NCBI RefSeq assembly: GCF_018069895.1
Contig: NZ_JAGQDH010000006.1
Span: forward strand, 124,001-188,000
From: Roseovarius autotrophicus
GTDB taxonomy: Bacteria > Pseudomonadota > Alphaproteobacteria > Rhodobacterales > Rhodobacteraceae
Reading direction: 5' to 3'
DNA length: 64,000 nt
Positions 7,946-16,615 of this stretch are shown here, piece by piece. The stretch's first letter is position 1. Every line of letters begins with the position of its first letter. A program made the translations under genes and the position numbers. Below the pieces are notes generated by a model. It ran no database searches and was not told the origin of the DNA. It saw only the letters and a program-made list of their open reading frames with translations.

Positions 7946-9247
7946 ATGGAATGGTATGAAGTCGGCCTTGGCCTGTTGGGCCTCTTGATGTTTCTCATCG
8001 CCATCGGCCTGCCGATCCCCTTTGCGCTGGCGGCGGCGTCCCTGCCGTTCCTGTGGCAGATCCAGACGTTTGACACCTCCATCGTTTCGGCAGAGTTGAA
8101 GCTGTGGGGGGTGTGGATCGACTATATCCTCCTCGCGGTGCCGCTCTTTGTTTTCTTGGGCGAATTGATCGGCAAATCCAATATCGGCCCGAACCTCTAT
8201 CAATTCCTGCATCAGGGCGTGCGCGTGCGCGGCTCTGCCGCCTATGGCTCTATCGGGGCCTGCGCGGGGTTCGGCGCGGTCTGTGGCTCGTCCATGGTGG
8301 GCGCGCTGACCATCGGCGGCGTGGCCCTGCCCGAGATGCTGCGCCTTGGCTATGGCAAGCGGCTCTCATCCGGCGTGCTGGCGGCGGGGGGCACATTGAG
8401 CGTGCTCTTGCCGCCGTCGCTGATCCTGCTGTTTTACGGCATCGTCACCGATCAGAGCATCGGCGACCTGTTCATCGCGGGTGTCATTCCCGGCCTCATC
8501 CTTGTCACCTCCTTCGCCATCGTGGTGTTGATCTGGGGCATCCTCAAGCCCGAGGACATCCCCGACCGCGAGTCGGCGGTGAAAATGGGGATCATCCAGA
8601 TTGCCGCCACCATCGCCCCCATCGGTCTTATCGGCCTTGTCATCACCGTGGCGATCTATGCGGGCATCGCCACCCCCACCGAGGCCGCCGCCGTGGCGGC
8701 GCTCCTGACCGTGATCCTCGCCTTTGGTGTGGGGGGGCTGACATGGCAGGGGTTCAAGGACTCGCTCTTTGCCACCATGCGCACCATGGGCTATCTCGGC
8801 CTGCTGCTGTCGGCGGGGGTGCTCTTTGGCTTTGTGCTCACCTATTACCGGGTGCCGCAGCAATTCACCGAACTGTTCCTGAGCTTTGATCTCTCGCCTT
8901 ACGTCGTGCTGATGATCGTGCTGGTTTTCTATATCCTGCTGGGCATGTTTCTTGAGCCGGTGTCGATGACCTTCATCACCCTGCCGACGATCTTTCCGTT
9001 GATGTCCGCCGCCGGGTTCGATCTGATCTGGTTCGGCGTGGTCTATACGATCACCATGGAAATCGCGGTGCTGACACCCCCTGTCGGCCTCAACCTCTAT
9101 GTCATCCAGGGCATCGGGCGCGGGCAGGTCAGCATCGGCGATGTGATCATGGGCTGCCTGCCCTTTATCGGCGCGCTGGTGCTGTTGATCGTCATTCTCA
9201 TCCTTTTCCCGGAGACCGCGCTGTGGCTGCCCGACCAGATGCGTTGA
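7946..9247 (+). CDS. dctM: TRAP transporter large permease (DctM family)
   Basis: This 433-residue protein has about 12 hydrophobic segments, matching the usual 425-440 residue DctM subunit. Family signatures include the GFGAVCGSSMVGALTIGGVALPEM loop region (shown here only in part: GSSMVGALTIGG), LPPSLILLFYG, the ATPTEAAA motif and the C-terminal MFLEPVSMTFITLP. It forms the translocation pathway with DctQ. The 3' end overlaps the next gene by 25 bases, which implies translational coupling with the alpha/beta hydrolase. Confidence 0.94.
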   Translation: MEWYEVGLGLLGLLMFLIAIGLPIPFALAAASLPFLWQIQTFDTSIVSAELKLWGVWIDYILLAVPLFVFLGELIGKSNIGPNLYQFLHQGVRVRGSAAYGSIGACAGFGAVCGSSMVGALTIGGVALPEMLRLGYGKRLSSGVLAAGGTLSVLLPPSLILLFYGIVTDQSIGDLFIAGVIPGLILVTSFAIVVLIWGILKPEDIPDRESAVKMGIIQIAATIAPIGLIGLVITVAIYAGIATPTEAAAVAALLTVILAFGVGGLTWQGFKDSLFATMRTMGYLGLLLSAGVLFGFVLTYYRVPQQFTELFLSFDLSPYVVLMIVLVFYILLGMFLEPVSMTFITLPTIFPLMSAAGFDLIWFGVVYTITMEIAVLTPPVGLNLYVIQGIGRGQVSIGDVIMGCLPFIGALVLLIVILILFPETALWLPDQMR

Positions 9248-10038
9248 TCTCGCGCGCGGGGCTGAGATACCTGCGCGCGGGCCGGGGCACGCCCCTGGTG
9301 CTGGTGCATGGCTATCTTGGCGGCGCGGCGCAATGGCAGGCGGAGATTGACCGCTTTGCCGACCACTTTGACGTGATCGCGCCGGACCTGCCGGGATTTG
9401 CGGGTTCCGCCGCGCTGCCGCCTGCCGACCGGATCGCGCAGTTCGCGGCGGCGGTGGTGGCGTTGCTGGACGAGCTTGGCGTTGGCCGCTTTACCCTGCT
9501 GGGGCACTCCATGGGCGGCATGATCGTGCAGGATCTGGCCGCCACCCATCCCGACCGCATCGCACGGCTGATCCTCTACGGCACCGGGCCGCTTGGCCTC
9601 ATGCCTGACAGGTTCGAGCCGCTCGACACCTCGCGGGAGCGGGTGCGCTGTGATGGCGTGGCGCAGACCATCCGGCGGATCGGGGCAACGTGGTTTCGCG
9701 CCGGGGCTGCGGCGCGGGGCTTTGACGTGGTGGCGCAACTTGGCGCGCAGGCCAGCGAGGGCGCCGCCCTTGCCGGGCTTGACGCGATGAGCCATTGGGA
9801 CGGGCGCGGCACGCTGCCGCGCCTCACGATGCCCGCGCTGGTGCTCTGGGGCGACGGCGACCGCTCCTATCGCTGGCCGCAGGTCGAGGCGCTCTGGCAG
9901 GGGCTACCCGATGCCGAGTTGGCCGTAATCCCGGGCACGGCACATGCCGTTCATCTTGAAAAGCCCGCCCTATTCCACGCAATGCTCGAAGATTTTCTCA
10001 CGACGCCGGGCGGCGTCGATGCACAAATCCCATCGTAG
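9223..10038 (+). CDS. alpha/beta hydrolase coupled to the TRAP operon
   Basis: This 271-residue alpha/beta-hydrolase has the oxyanion HG (29-30), nucleophile elbow GHSMGG (Ser106), a late acid in LWGDGDRS and the catalytic His in GTAHAVHLE. The overall pattern (APDLPGFAGSA, then DELGVGRFTLLGHS) resembles esterases and enol-lactonases of ring-cleavage or ester pathways. No signal peptide is seen, so it is cytoplasmic. A GTG start at 9223 with CGGAG seven bases upstream is preferred; a TTG at 9244 is an alternative. Overlap with dctM suggests it acts on the imported substrate, probably an ester or lactone. The exact substrate is unknown. Confidence 0.88.
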   Translation: MAARPDALISRAGLRYLRAGRGTPLVLVHGYLGGAAQWQAEIDRFADHFDVIAPDLPGFAGSAALPPADRIAQFAAAVVALLDELGVGRFTLLGHSMGGMIVQDLAATHPDRIARLILYGTGPLGLMPDRFEPLDTSRERVRCDGVAQTIRRIGATWFRAGAAARGFDVVAQLGAQASEGAALAGLDAMSHWDGRGTLPRLTMPALVLWGDGDRSYRWPQVEALWQGLPDAELAVIPGTAHAVHLEKPALFHAMLEDFLTTPGGVDAQIPS

Positions 10039-10380
10039 TCATAACCGAAAAGCTGCTCCCTGATGAACGGGGCGTTGATGATGTGACCGCCCCCCCGACG
10101 GCACGCAAGGGCCAGAATGGCCGGCCCGCGATCGTCACCACGACCTCATCCGGGTGCCGGACATCGCCCCGCGAGCCTGCCGGCGGGCCAAGTTGTGCGT
10201 GATCAGCAACCCGACCTTGCGGGTCCGGCGTCGTCAGCGGTCCGAGGACATGACACAGTCTCCGGATCGACATGGCTGAACGGCGATCCGCTCGCCACTT
10301 CCGTTCCGCGCATCTTCACCCCTGCCGCTTTCGTGCGAAACGTGAATAAAGTTCCAAAGACGCGGCGAGGGCCGACGTCT
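10039..10380. other. intergenic region with possible gene debris
   Basis: This region lies between the convergent hydrolase and TctE-associated operons. No intact gene is recognised. On the minus strand one frame reads GGGHIINAPFIREQLFGYDYDG at about 10036-10102, which looks protein-like but has no start, stop context or family I can name. Nineteen bases of it (10071-10089) recur in inverted orientation at 50002-50020. The right end holds a terminator-like hairpin. Confidence 0.4.
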
Positions 10381-10381
10381 T
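10357..10381 (-). terminator. terminator-like hairpin after the binding-protein gene
   Basis: Read on the minus strand, AAGACG, a bulged T, CGGC, loop CCTC, GCCG and CGTCTT form a 10-bp stem with one bulge, followed by a short T-run. It begins at the last base of the stop codon of the gene ending at 10381. Confidence 0.55.
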
Positions 10382-11442
10382 CAGCGCCCGGCGAGCGGCT
10401 GGTTCAGCGCCGCATCCCATTCGCGCAGGAATATGGCCCGCGTCATGCGGTCCAGCCCGACCAGCAGCCCGGGGTCCAGCCGGATCGGGCGGATATGGGC
10501 CGACAGGCGGATCGCGCCGGAATCCAGCGGCGGAAAGCCGGTGGGACCGCGCGCCAGCGCCTGGCCTTCGGGCGACAGCGTGAAATCCAGCAGCGCCGCG
10601 CCCAGATCCGGACGGGGGGCGGTGACCGGGATCAACCCTGTGCGCAGCAGGGCCTGGGTGAAATCCTGCAATTCGACGATCCCTGTATCCGGGATGCGCC
10701 GGGCATGGCTGGCGGCGTAACTGCCGACCACGTTATAGGCGATCAGGATATTGCCTGCCGCCAGATCCTCGATCATGTCAACCGAGCAGCAGTAAAGCCG
10801 CGCTTCCAGCCGGCCCATCACCTCGGCCAGACGCCAGAAGGCATCGGTCTGGCGGGCATCTTCGGTAAAGAACAGATAGCCCGCGCCCGACAGATGCGGG
10901 TCATAGGTCGCGACCCGGCCCGAGAAGTGCGCGGGGTTCTCGCGCAAGAGCGCGATCAGGTCGCGTCGGGTCTGGGGAATGGGCAGCCCCTCGATCCCCT
11001 TGAGCGAGACAATGACCACCACCGGCTCCAGTGCGAAGCCGAACAGCAGATCCCGCCAGCGCGCCCAGTCCGGCAGGGCTGCCGCCACGTCAGAGGCGTG
11101 GGGCCGCGCAAAGCCGTCATTTGCAAGCTTCATCTGCAAATCCATCGCCGAGGACATCACCAGATCGAAAGGCGCGCCCTCATCAGCGATGGCGGCAAAA
11201 ACCTCACGCGAGGAGGCCATGACATAGCGCACTGAAAGGTCTGGCCGGGTGGACAGGAAGGCCTCGATCAGCGGCGCCGCGATGTCGCTGTCGGTGGTGG
11301 ACAACAGGCGCACCTCGGCGACCGGCGCGCGACCATGGAACAGGCGTTCCGCCTCGATCTCGAAGGCCGCGGCAGGCAGGGCCACAAGCAGCAGCAGGCA
11401 CGTCAGCGCCTTCAGCCTGCTGGCAATGACAGCCTTGCACAT
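10381..11442 (-). CDS. periplasmic ABC-type substrate-binding protein linked to the TctDE system
   Basis: This 353-residue protein has a signal peptide (LKALTCLLLLVALPAAAFE, cleavage near residue 27). The following domain resembles ABC-type iron/molybdate-like binding proteins: SDIAAPLIEAFLSTRPDLSVRY, GAPFDLVMSSAMDLQMKL, SGAGYLFFTEDA and a C-terminal TLSPEGQALA. No ABC permease or ATPase is adjacent. Instead it is the third gene of the response regulator-kinase-SBP operon and overlaps the kinase gene by 31 bases. I therefore infer a periplasmic sensor partner of the kinase rather than a transport component, an arrangement known from tctDE-type loci. Confidence 0.8.
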   Translation of the reverse strand: MCKAVIASRLKALTCLLLLVALPAAAFEIEAERLFHGRAPVAEVRLLSTTDSDIAAPLIEAFLSTRPDLSVRYVMASSREVFAAIADEGAPFDLVMSSAMDLQMKLANDGFARPHASDVAAALPDWARWRDLLFGFALEPVVVIVSLKGIEGLPIPQTRRDLIALLRENPAHFSGRVATYDPHLSGAGYLFFTEDARQTDAFWRLAEVMGRLEARLYCCSVDMIEDLAAGNILIAYNVVGSYAASHARRIPDTGIVELQDFTQALLRTGLIPVTAPRPDLGAALLDFTLSPEGQALARGPTGFPPLDSGAIRLSAHIRPIRLDPGLLVGLDRMTRAIFLREWDAALNQPLAGR

Positions 11443-12794
11443 GTGCCGCCTCCTTCTGCCGGTGACAGATCGAACGCACCGCCCATGGCGCGTGCGACCT
11501 CCGCCACGATGGTCAGTCCCAGCCCGGACCCGACGACAGTCCCCGCATTGGGGCCGCGCTGGAACCGGGCGGTCAGCATGCTGGTTTCGGCACCGGCAAG
11601 CCCCCGTCCGGTGTCGCAGACCTCGATAACGACCAGCCCGCCATCGTGGCGCAGCGACACATGCACCGTGCCTTCGGCATCGGTATATTTCAACGCATTG
11701 TCGATCAGGTTGCGCAAGGCGCTTTCGACCAGCACCCGGTCCCCGATGACTTCGGCAGCGTCCGGCCCCGGCACTATCATGGTCAAGGATATGTCGCGCA
11801 GGTCTGCCGTCGGGCCGAAACTGCGCGCCAGATCGCCCAGCATCGCCGAAAGGTCGATCCGCGCCTGCGTCATCCGGTTGGAACGATAGGCCACCATCGC
11901 ATGATCCAGAAGCTGCCCTGCCGAACGCGCGCTTTCATCCACCGCCCGGATGACCGAGCGCAACCGCGCGCGGCTTTCCTCGCCCTCGGCGCGGCGCAGG
12001 GCGATTTCGGCTTCGGCGCGGACCGTCGAAAGCGGGGTGCGGATGTGATGCGCGGCCTCGGCGATGAAGGTTTCGGTTTGCGACAGCGTCATCCGCAGGC
12101 GCGCGATGAAGGAATTCAGCGCCTCCTGGAACGGGGCCAGTTCGCGCGGGGTCGGATGATCCATGCTGCGCAGATCGGCCGGACCGCGCCGCGACACGGC
12201 CTCGGCCAGGCGGCGGACCGGGGCCAGGACCGAACTGGTGAAGATCAGCGACAGGGGCACCGCCAGTGCAAAGAACGCCAGCCCCGCCAGCGCGGCGCCA
12301 TTGGCCAGACGATCGGCAATCGCACGCTGGCCAAACCGTGTCTGGCCCAGCACGATCAGCGCGGGTTGCAAGCTGTCGCGGTCCATCACGCTGCGACCAA
12401 CGGCGGCAAGCCGCAGGTCGGCACCACGATAGCTGGCCTCATAGACGACCGGGCCGGTGCCATCGGGGACCATCCCGGGCAGTGGCAGATCATCGTATCC
12501 GGTCAGGGTTTCGCGGCCCACCTCGACCCGCCAGAACAGCCGGTCCTGTCCGGCTGCCGCGACCATGGAAAACGTGGCGCGGTTAAGGTCGATCTCCACC
12601 CCGACTTCAGTGCCGCGTAACCCGTCCGAAATATTCTCGGCCGCGGCGATCAGGATGGCATCCTGCGCAGCTTCGGTCGCGCGTTCTGCGGTGGCGCGCA
12701 CCGCCAGATACAGGCCAAGCGCCATCACGGCTGCGCCCAGCAGAAGCTGCAACAACAGCCTGCGCCGCAAGGAATGCGCCTCGGGCCGCGCCAT
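11412..12794 (-). CDS. tctE: sensor histidine kinase, TctE-like
   Basis: This 460-residue kinase has an N-terminal membrane helix (about residues 12-33), a periplasmic region of about 130 residues and a second membrane helix (about 166-190). A HAMP-like linker, the H-box AAHHIRTPLS (phospho-acceptor His249) and an ATPase domain follow, the latter with the N-box LIDNALKYTD, DTGRGLAG and GSGLGLTI. The layout matches TctE of the tricarboxylate two-component system. The ATG shares one base with the stop of the response-regulator gene. With the divergent tctCBA it should sense the transported tricarboxylate-like compound. Confidence 0.88.
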   Translation of the reverse strand: MARPEAHSLRRRLLLQLLLGAAVMALGLYLAVRATAERATEAAQDAILIAAAENISDGLRGTEVGVEIDLNRATFSMVAAAGQDRLFWRVEVGRETLTGYDDLPLPGMVPDGTGPVVYEASYRGADLRLAAVGRSVMDRDSLQPALIVLGQTRFGQRAIADRLANGAALAGLAFFALAVPLSLIFTSSVLAPVRRLAEAVSRRGPADLRSMDHPTPRELAPFQEALNSFIARLRMTLSQTETFIAEAAHHIRTPLSTVRAEAEIALRRAEGEESRARLRSVIRAVDESARSAGQLLDHAMVAYRSNRMTQARIDLSAMLGDLARSFGPTADLRDISLTMIVPGPDAAEVIGDRVLVESALRNLIDNALKYTDAEGTVHVSLRHDGGLVVIEVCDTGRGLAGAETSMLTARFQRGPNAGTVVGSGLGLTIVAEVARAMGGAFDLSPAEGGGTCARLSLPAG

Positions 12795-13459
12795 CAGGGC
12801 CCGATCAGCCGATAGCCCAGGCCGCGCACCGTCTCGATCCGGGCCGCGCTGCCTTGCAGCTTGCGGCGAAGGCGACCCACATAAACCTCGATCGCATTGT
12901 CCGACACGGCTTCGGCATAGCTGAACAGCCGGTCGCAAAGATGCTCCTTGGAATGAATGCGCCCGGGCGCTGCGATCAGGATCTCGAACAACCGCAATTC
13001 CCGCGAGCGCAGTTCCCGCGTCTCGCCTGCTACGGTCAAGGTTGCCGCCAGTGGATCGAAGGTGACATCGGCAAAGTCGCGACGCGTTTGCGTGGCCCCT
13101 CCGCGTCGGCGCAACACGGCGCGGATGCGGGCCTCAAGCTCGGCCATCTCGAAGGGCTTGGTCACATAGTCGTCGGCGCCTCCGTCCAGCGCATCCACCC
13201 GGTCCGCCACCGCAGAGCGCGCGGTGATCATGATGACAGGCGTGTCCCGCCCCTGCCGACGCTGCTGCGCGAGGAAGGCGCGGCCATCGCCATCGGGCAG
13301 CCCGATATCCAGCAGGATCAGGTCATAGCTGGTGGCTGCCAGACAATCACCGGCCTCGGCCAGGCTGGCGACAGTATCGACGCCATGGCCATCCAGCGCC
13401 AGAAGGTCCCGCACTGATCGGGCAAGTTTGGCTGTATCCTCGACCAGGAGAAAGCGCAT
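12794..13459 (-). CDS. tctD: OmpR-family response regulator, TctD-like
   Basis: This 221-residue response regulator has an N-terminal receiver domain (Asp51 in LLDIGLPDGDG, acidic pair near ED8, Lys in YVTKPFEM). A C-terminal winged-helix DNA-binding domain follows, containing SRELRLFEIL and VEVYVGRLRRKL-like sequence (here IEVYVGRLRRKL). It is the first gene of the regulator operon and is divergent from tctC across 165 bases. I infer that it activates tctCBA. The start at MRFLLVED was preferred over an upstream in-frame codon because it fits the family and leaves the receiver intact. Confidence 0.9.
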   Translation of the reverse strand: MRFLLVEDTAKLARSVRDLLALDGHGVDTVASLAEAGDCLAATSYDLILLDIGLPDGDGRAFLAQQRRQGRDTPVIMITARSAVADRVDALDGGADDYVTKPFEMAELEARIRAVLRRRGGATQTRRDFADVTFDPLAATLTVAGETRELRSRELRLFEILIAAPGRIHSKEHLCDRLFSYAEAVSDNAIEVYVGRLRRKLQGSAARIETVRGLGYRLIGP

Positions 13460-13624
13460 CGTCGTGTCCACTTCTTCGGAACACCGCCCGGTAAGGCCCG
13501 GCAACTGGAAAAATTGCTGCGTGACAGGTTGGTGTCAGTATTTCGCAGAATGATCCGGGGTCAAGGGATTCGTGCCCCGCAAGGGACACGGCCCCGCAAT
13601 CAGACGATCTGGGAGGGTCATCAC

Positions 13625-14593
13625 ATGACGAAGACGTTTGCAAGGGCGCTGCGCGCCGGGGTTCTGATGGCGACGCTGGGGGGCACATCGGCAATGGCGG
13701 CGGAATGCATCGCGCCGGCAAACCCTGGCGGTGGCTGGGATTTCACCTGCCGCCAGATTGCTCGCATCCTGCAGGAAATAGGGGTCGAGCAGAACATGGT
13801 GCAGGTCTCCAACATGGCCGGCGCAGGCGGCGGCGTGGCCTATACGCATGTTGTGGGCCAGCGCGCCACCGATGCCGACCTGATCGTCGCGGCGTCCTCG
13901 GCCACCACGACGCGGCTGGCGCAGAACGCCTTCGCGGGCATGACGGTCGATCAGGTGCGCTGGCTGGGCGCCATCGGCACCGATCCGGGTGTGATCGTGG
14001 TGGGCAAGGACAGCCCGTTCCAGACACTTGGCGATCTGGTGTCGGCGGTGAAGGCAGACCCGTCCAAGGTGGCCTTTGCCGGCGGTTCGGCGGTGGGTGG
14101 GTTCGACCATCTGAAAGTGCTGATGATGCTGCGCCGGGCCGGGTTCACCGATGCGCGGGCCGTGAAATACATCGGACTTGACGGCGGGGCCGATGCAATC
14201 ACCCAGACGGTCGGCGGCTTTACCCAGGCGATGACGGGCGATTTGTCTGAAATAACCGGCTTCATCCGGTCTGGCGACGTGCGCGCGCTTGCGGTCCTTG
14301 CAGACGCGCGGGTGGACGGGTTCGAGGATATCCCGACCGCAAAGGAGCAGGGCATCGACTTCGAGGCCGGCAACTGGCGCGGCCTTTACGTGCCCGGCGG
14401 CATTTCTGACGCTGAATTCGATCGCTGGGTGGAGGCGCTGAACAAGGTTGCGGCATCCGACCAATGGAAGCAGACAATGACCGAAAACGGGCTGGACGAA
14501 TTCATCCTGATCGGCCCTGACTTCACCGAATGGGTGAGGAACAACGTCACCGAAATCCAGGAAATCTCGCGCGAAATCGGGATCATCCAGTAA
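13625..14593 (+). CDS. tctC: TTT transporter substrate-binding protein (TctC family)
   Basis: This 322-residue protein has a signal peptide (MTKTFARALRAGVLMATL, cleaved after AMA near residue 25). The mature region starts ECIAPANPGGGWDFTCR, the conserved opening of tricarboxylate-type TctC binding proteins. VKYIGLDGGADAITQTVGG further on is typical. It captures citrate-like tricarboxylates or other carboxylated compounds in the periplasm. GGGAGG lies ten bases before the ATG. It is the first gene of tctCBA, and its TAA overlaps the tctB ATG by one base. Confidence 0.93.
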   Translation: MTKTFARALRAGVLMATLGGTSAMAAECIAPANPGGGWDFTCRQIARILQEIGVEQNMVQVSNMAGAGGGVAYTHVVGQRATDADLIVAASSATTTRLAQNAFAGMTVDQVRWLGAIGTDPGVIVVGKDSPFQTLGDLVSAVKADPSKVAFAGGSAVGGFDHLKVLMMLRRAGFTDARAVKYIGLDGGADAITQTVGGFTQAMTGDLSEITGFIRSGDVRALAVLADARVDGFEDIPTAKEQGIDFEAGNWRGLYVPGGISDAEFDRWVEALNKVAASDQWKQTMTENGLDEFILIGPDFTEWVRNNVTEIQEISREIGIIQ

Positions 14594-15030
14594 TGGCCGC
14601 CGACCGCATCTTTGGCGTGGTCATGATCGTTCTCGCGCTGGGGTATATCCTCAGCGCCATGAACATCCAGACCTCGTTCATGTCCGATCCGGTTGGGCCG
14701 CGCGTCTTTCCCTATATGGTCGCGGGCGTCATCATCCTTTGCTCGCTGGTGATGCTGCTGAGGCCCGACCCGAACGCCAACTGGCCCGCGCCCATGATGG
14801 CGCTGAAGATCGGGGCGGCGCTGACGGTTCTGGTGGGCTATGCGCTCTTAATCCGGCCGATGGGCTTCATCATCCCGACCGCCATCGCCTCGGCCGCGAT
14901 CAGCTACATGATCAGCCCGCGCCCCGTACCTGCGGCGCTGGCGGGGCTTGGCCTCGGGACCGGGCTTTTCGTTCTGTTCAAGGTCGTGCTTGGCCTTGGT
15001 CTTGTCGCCTTTCCACGCGGCTGGTTCTGA
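14593..15030 (+). CDS. tctB: TTT transporter small permease (TctB family)
   Basis: This 145-residue protein has four hydrophobic segments (about residues 5-25, 38-57, 73-105 and 115-142), as expected for TctB. The motif FMSDPVGPRVFPYMVAG just after the first helix is the family signature. It is the small membrane subunit of the tripartite tricarboxylate transporter. It starts on the last base of the tctC stop codon and ends 12 bases before tctA. Confidence 0.92.
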   Translation: MAADRIFGVVMIVLALGYILSAMNIQTSFMSDPVGPRVFPYMVAGVIILCSLVMLLRPDPNANWPAPMMALKIGAALTVLVGYALLIRPMGFIIPTAIASAAISYMISPRPVPAALAGLGLGTGLFVLFKVVLGLGLVAFPRGWF

Positions 15031-15042
15031 GGAGGGAAAATC

Positions 15043-16566
15043 ATGGACATCCTGTCGAACCTCGCGTTGGGGTTCTCCATCGCGCTCAGCCCCTGGACGT
15101 TGTTCCTGGCGCTGATCGGCTGCTTTGTCGGCACGATCATCGGCTGCCTGCCGGGGCTTGGGCCGTCGAACGGTGTGGCGCTTCTGATCCCGATTTCCTT
15201 TTCCCTGGGGCTGGATGCGATCTCGGCTCTCGTGCTGCTGACCTCGGTCTATTACGGGGCGATGTATGGCGGGCGGATTTCGTCGATCCTGCTGAACATC
15301 CCCGGCGATGAGCCGGCGATGATGACCACGCTGGACGGCTATCCGATGGCCAGGCAGGGCCGGGCTGGAGACGCGCTGGTGATTTCGGGCGTGGCCTCGT
15401 TCTATGGCGCGGTCATCGCCACGGTTGGCCTGATGTTCCTCGCTCCGATGCTGAGCCGCGTCGCCTTTCAGTTCGGCCCGGCGGAGTATTTCGCGCTCTA
15501 CATGCTGGCCTTCTGCACGCTGGGGGGCGTGGGGTCGAACAATCAGGCCAAGGCGGCCATGGCGGCCGCGATCGGCCTTGGCATCGCGATGATCGGCCTG
15601 GACAAGACCACCGGCATGCCGCGCTTTACCTTTGGCGAGTTGCACCTGATGGACGGGATCGACTTTCTTGTCGCCATTGTCGGGTTGTTCGCGGTGGCCG
15701 AGGTGTTCCACTTCATCGAAAGCCACGGCAAGAACAGCGCCATCGGCGTCAAGCTGGGCAAGATCCGCATTCCATGGGGCGACCTGCGCAAGTCGCAAGG
15801 CGCCATGGCACGGGGCACCGGGATCGGCTTTGTCGCCGGTATCCTGCCCGGGGCGGGGGCCTCGCTGGGATCATTTCTCGCCTATATGGCGGAAAAATCA
15901 GTATCGAAGAACCGCGCCAATTTCGGCAAGGGCGCGCCGGAAGGCGTGGCCGCGCCCGAGGCGGGCAACAATGCCGCCGCCGGGGGCGCGCTGATCCCGA
16001 TGCTGACCTTGGGCGTACCCGGGTCGGGGACGACCGCCGTGCTCCTGGCGCTGCTCCTGACGCTGAACATCACGCCGGGACCGCTCCTTTTCACGGAAAA
16101 GCCGGATGTGGTCTGGTCACTGATCGCGGCACTTCTGATCGCCAACATCATGCTTCTGGTGATGAACGTGCCGATGGTGAAGGTCTTTGTGAAGATCCTG
16201 TCGGTGCCATCCTGGGTGCTGCTGCCCGGCGTGACGATGGTGGCCTTCGTGGGCATCTACTCCTTGACCGGATCGTCGTTCGACATGCTCCTTATGGTCG
16301 CCTTCGGCCTTCTTGGCTGGATCTGCAGGAAGCTGGATATTCCGACTGTGCCGATTATCCTGGGCATCCTTCTGGGCAATGCGATGGAGGACAACCTGCG
16401 CCGCGCCATGGTGCTGTCTAACGGGGACTGGACCTATCTGTTCAGTTCGGGCATCTCCGTCGCGCTCTGGACGGCCGCCGTTCTGGGCTTCGTGGCGCCG
16501 ATGTTCCTGCGCCGCGTGCTGAAAAAGCCGCCGCTTCCGGCGACGGAAAGCTACGACCGCGATTGA
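15043..16566 (+). CDS. tctA: TTT transporter large permease (TctA family)
   Basis: This 507-residue membrane protein has about 11-12 helices. TctA signatures are visible: GCLPGLGPSNGVALLIP near the N-terminus, YYGAMYGGRISSILLNIPGD, and the repeated counterpart GILPGAGASLGSFLAY in the second half followed by GVAAPEAGNNAAAGGALIPML and LGVPGSGTTAVLL. It forms the translocation pore with TctB. AGGAGGG precedes the ATG. Downstream, 49 bases away, begins the AtuA-like gene, suggesting that transporter and metabolic pair are one operon. Confidence 0.95.
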   Translation: MDILSNLALGFSIALSPWTLFLALIGCFVGTIIGCLPGLGPSNGVALLIPISFSLGLDAISALVLLTSVYYGAMYGGRISSILLNIPGDEPAMMTTLDGYPMARQGRAGDALVISGVASFYGAVIATVGLMFLAPMLSRVAFQFGPAEYFALYMLAFCTLGGVGSNNQAKAAMAAAIGLGIAMIGLDKTTGMPRFTFGELHLMDGIDFLVAIVGLFAVAEVFHFIESHGKNSAIGVKLGKIRIPWGDLRKSQGAMARGTGIGFVAGILPGAGASLGSFLAYMAEKSVSKNRANFGKGAPEGVAAPEAGNNAAAGGALIPMLTLGVPGSGTTAVLLALLLTLNITPGPLLFTEKPDVVWSLIAALLIANIMLLVMNVPMVKVFVKILSVPSWVLLPGVTMVAFVGIYSLTGSSFDMLLMVAFGLLGWICRKLDIPTVPIILGILLGNAMEDNLRRAMVLSNGDWTYLFSSGISVALWTAAVLGFVAPMFLRRVLKKPPLPATESYDRD

Positions 16567-16615
16567 CCCGCTCCGCCTGGCCCCTCGGCGCCGGGTGCCT
16601 GACAGGAAGACAGCC

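Noticed and set aside
13522..13537. TGACA-N6-TGTCA dyad between tctD and tctC as a TctD operator
   Set aside because: Arms of only five bases; OmpR-type regulators usually bind direct repeats, which I could not define here.
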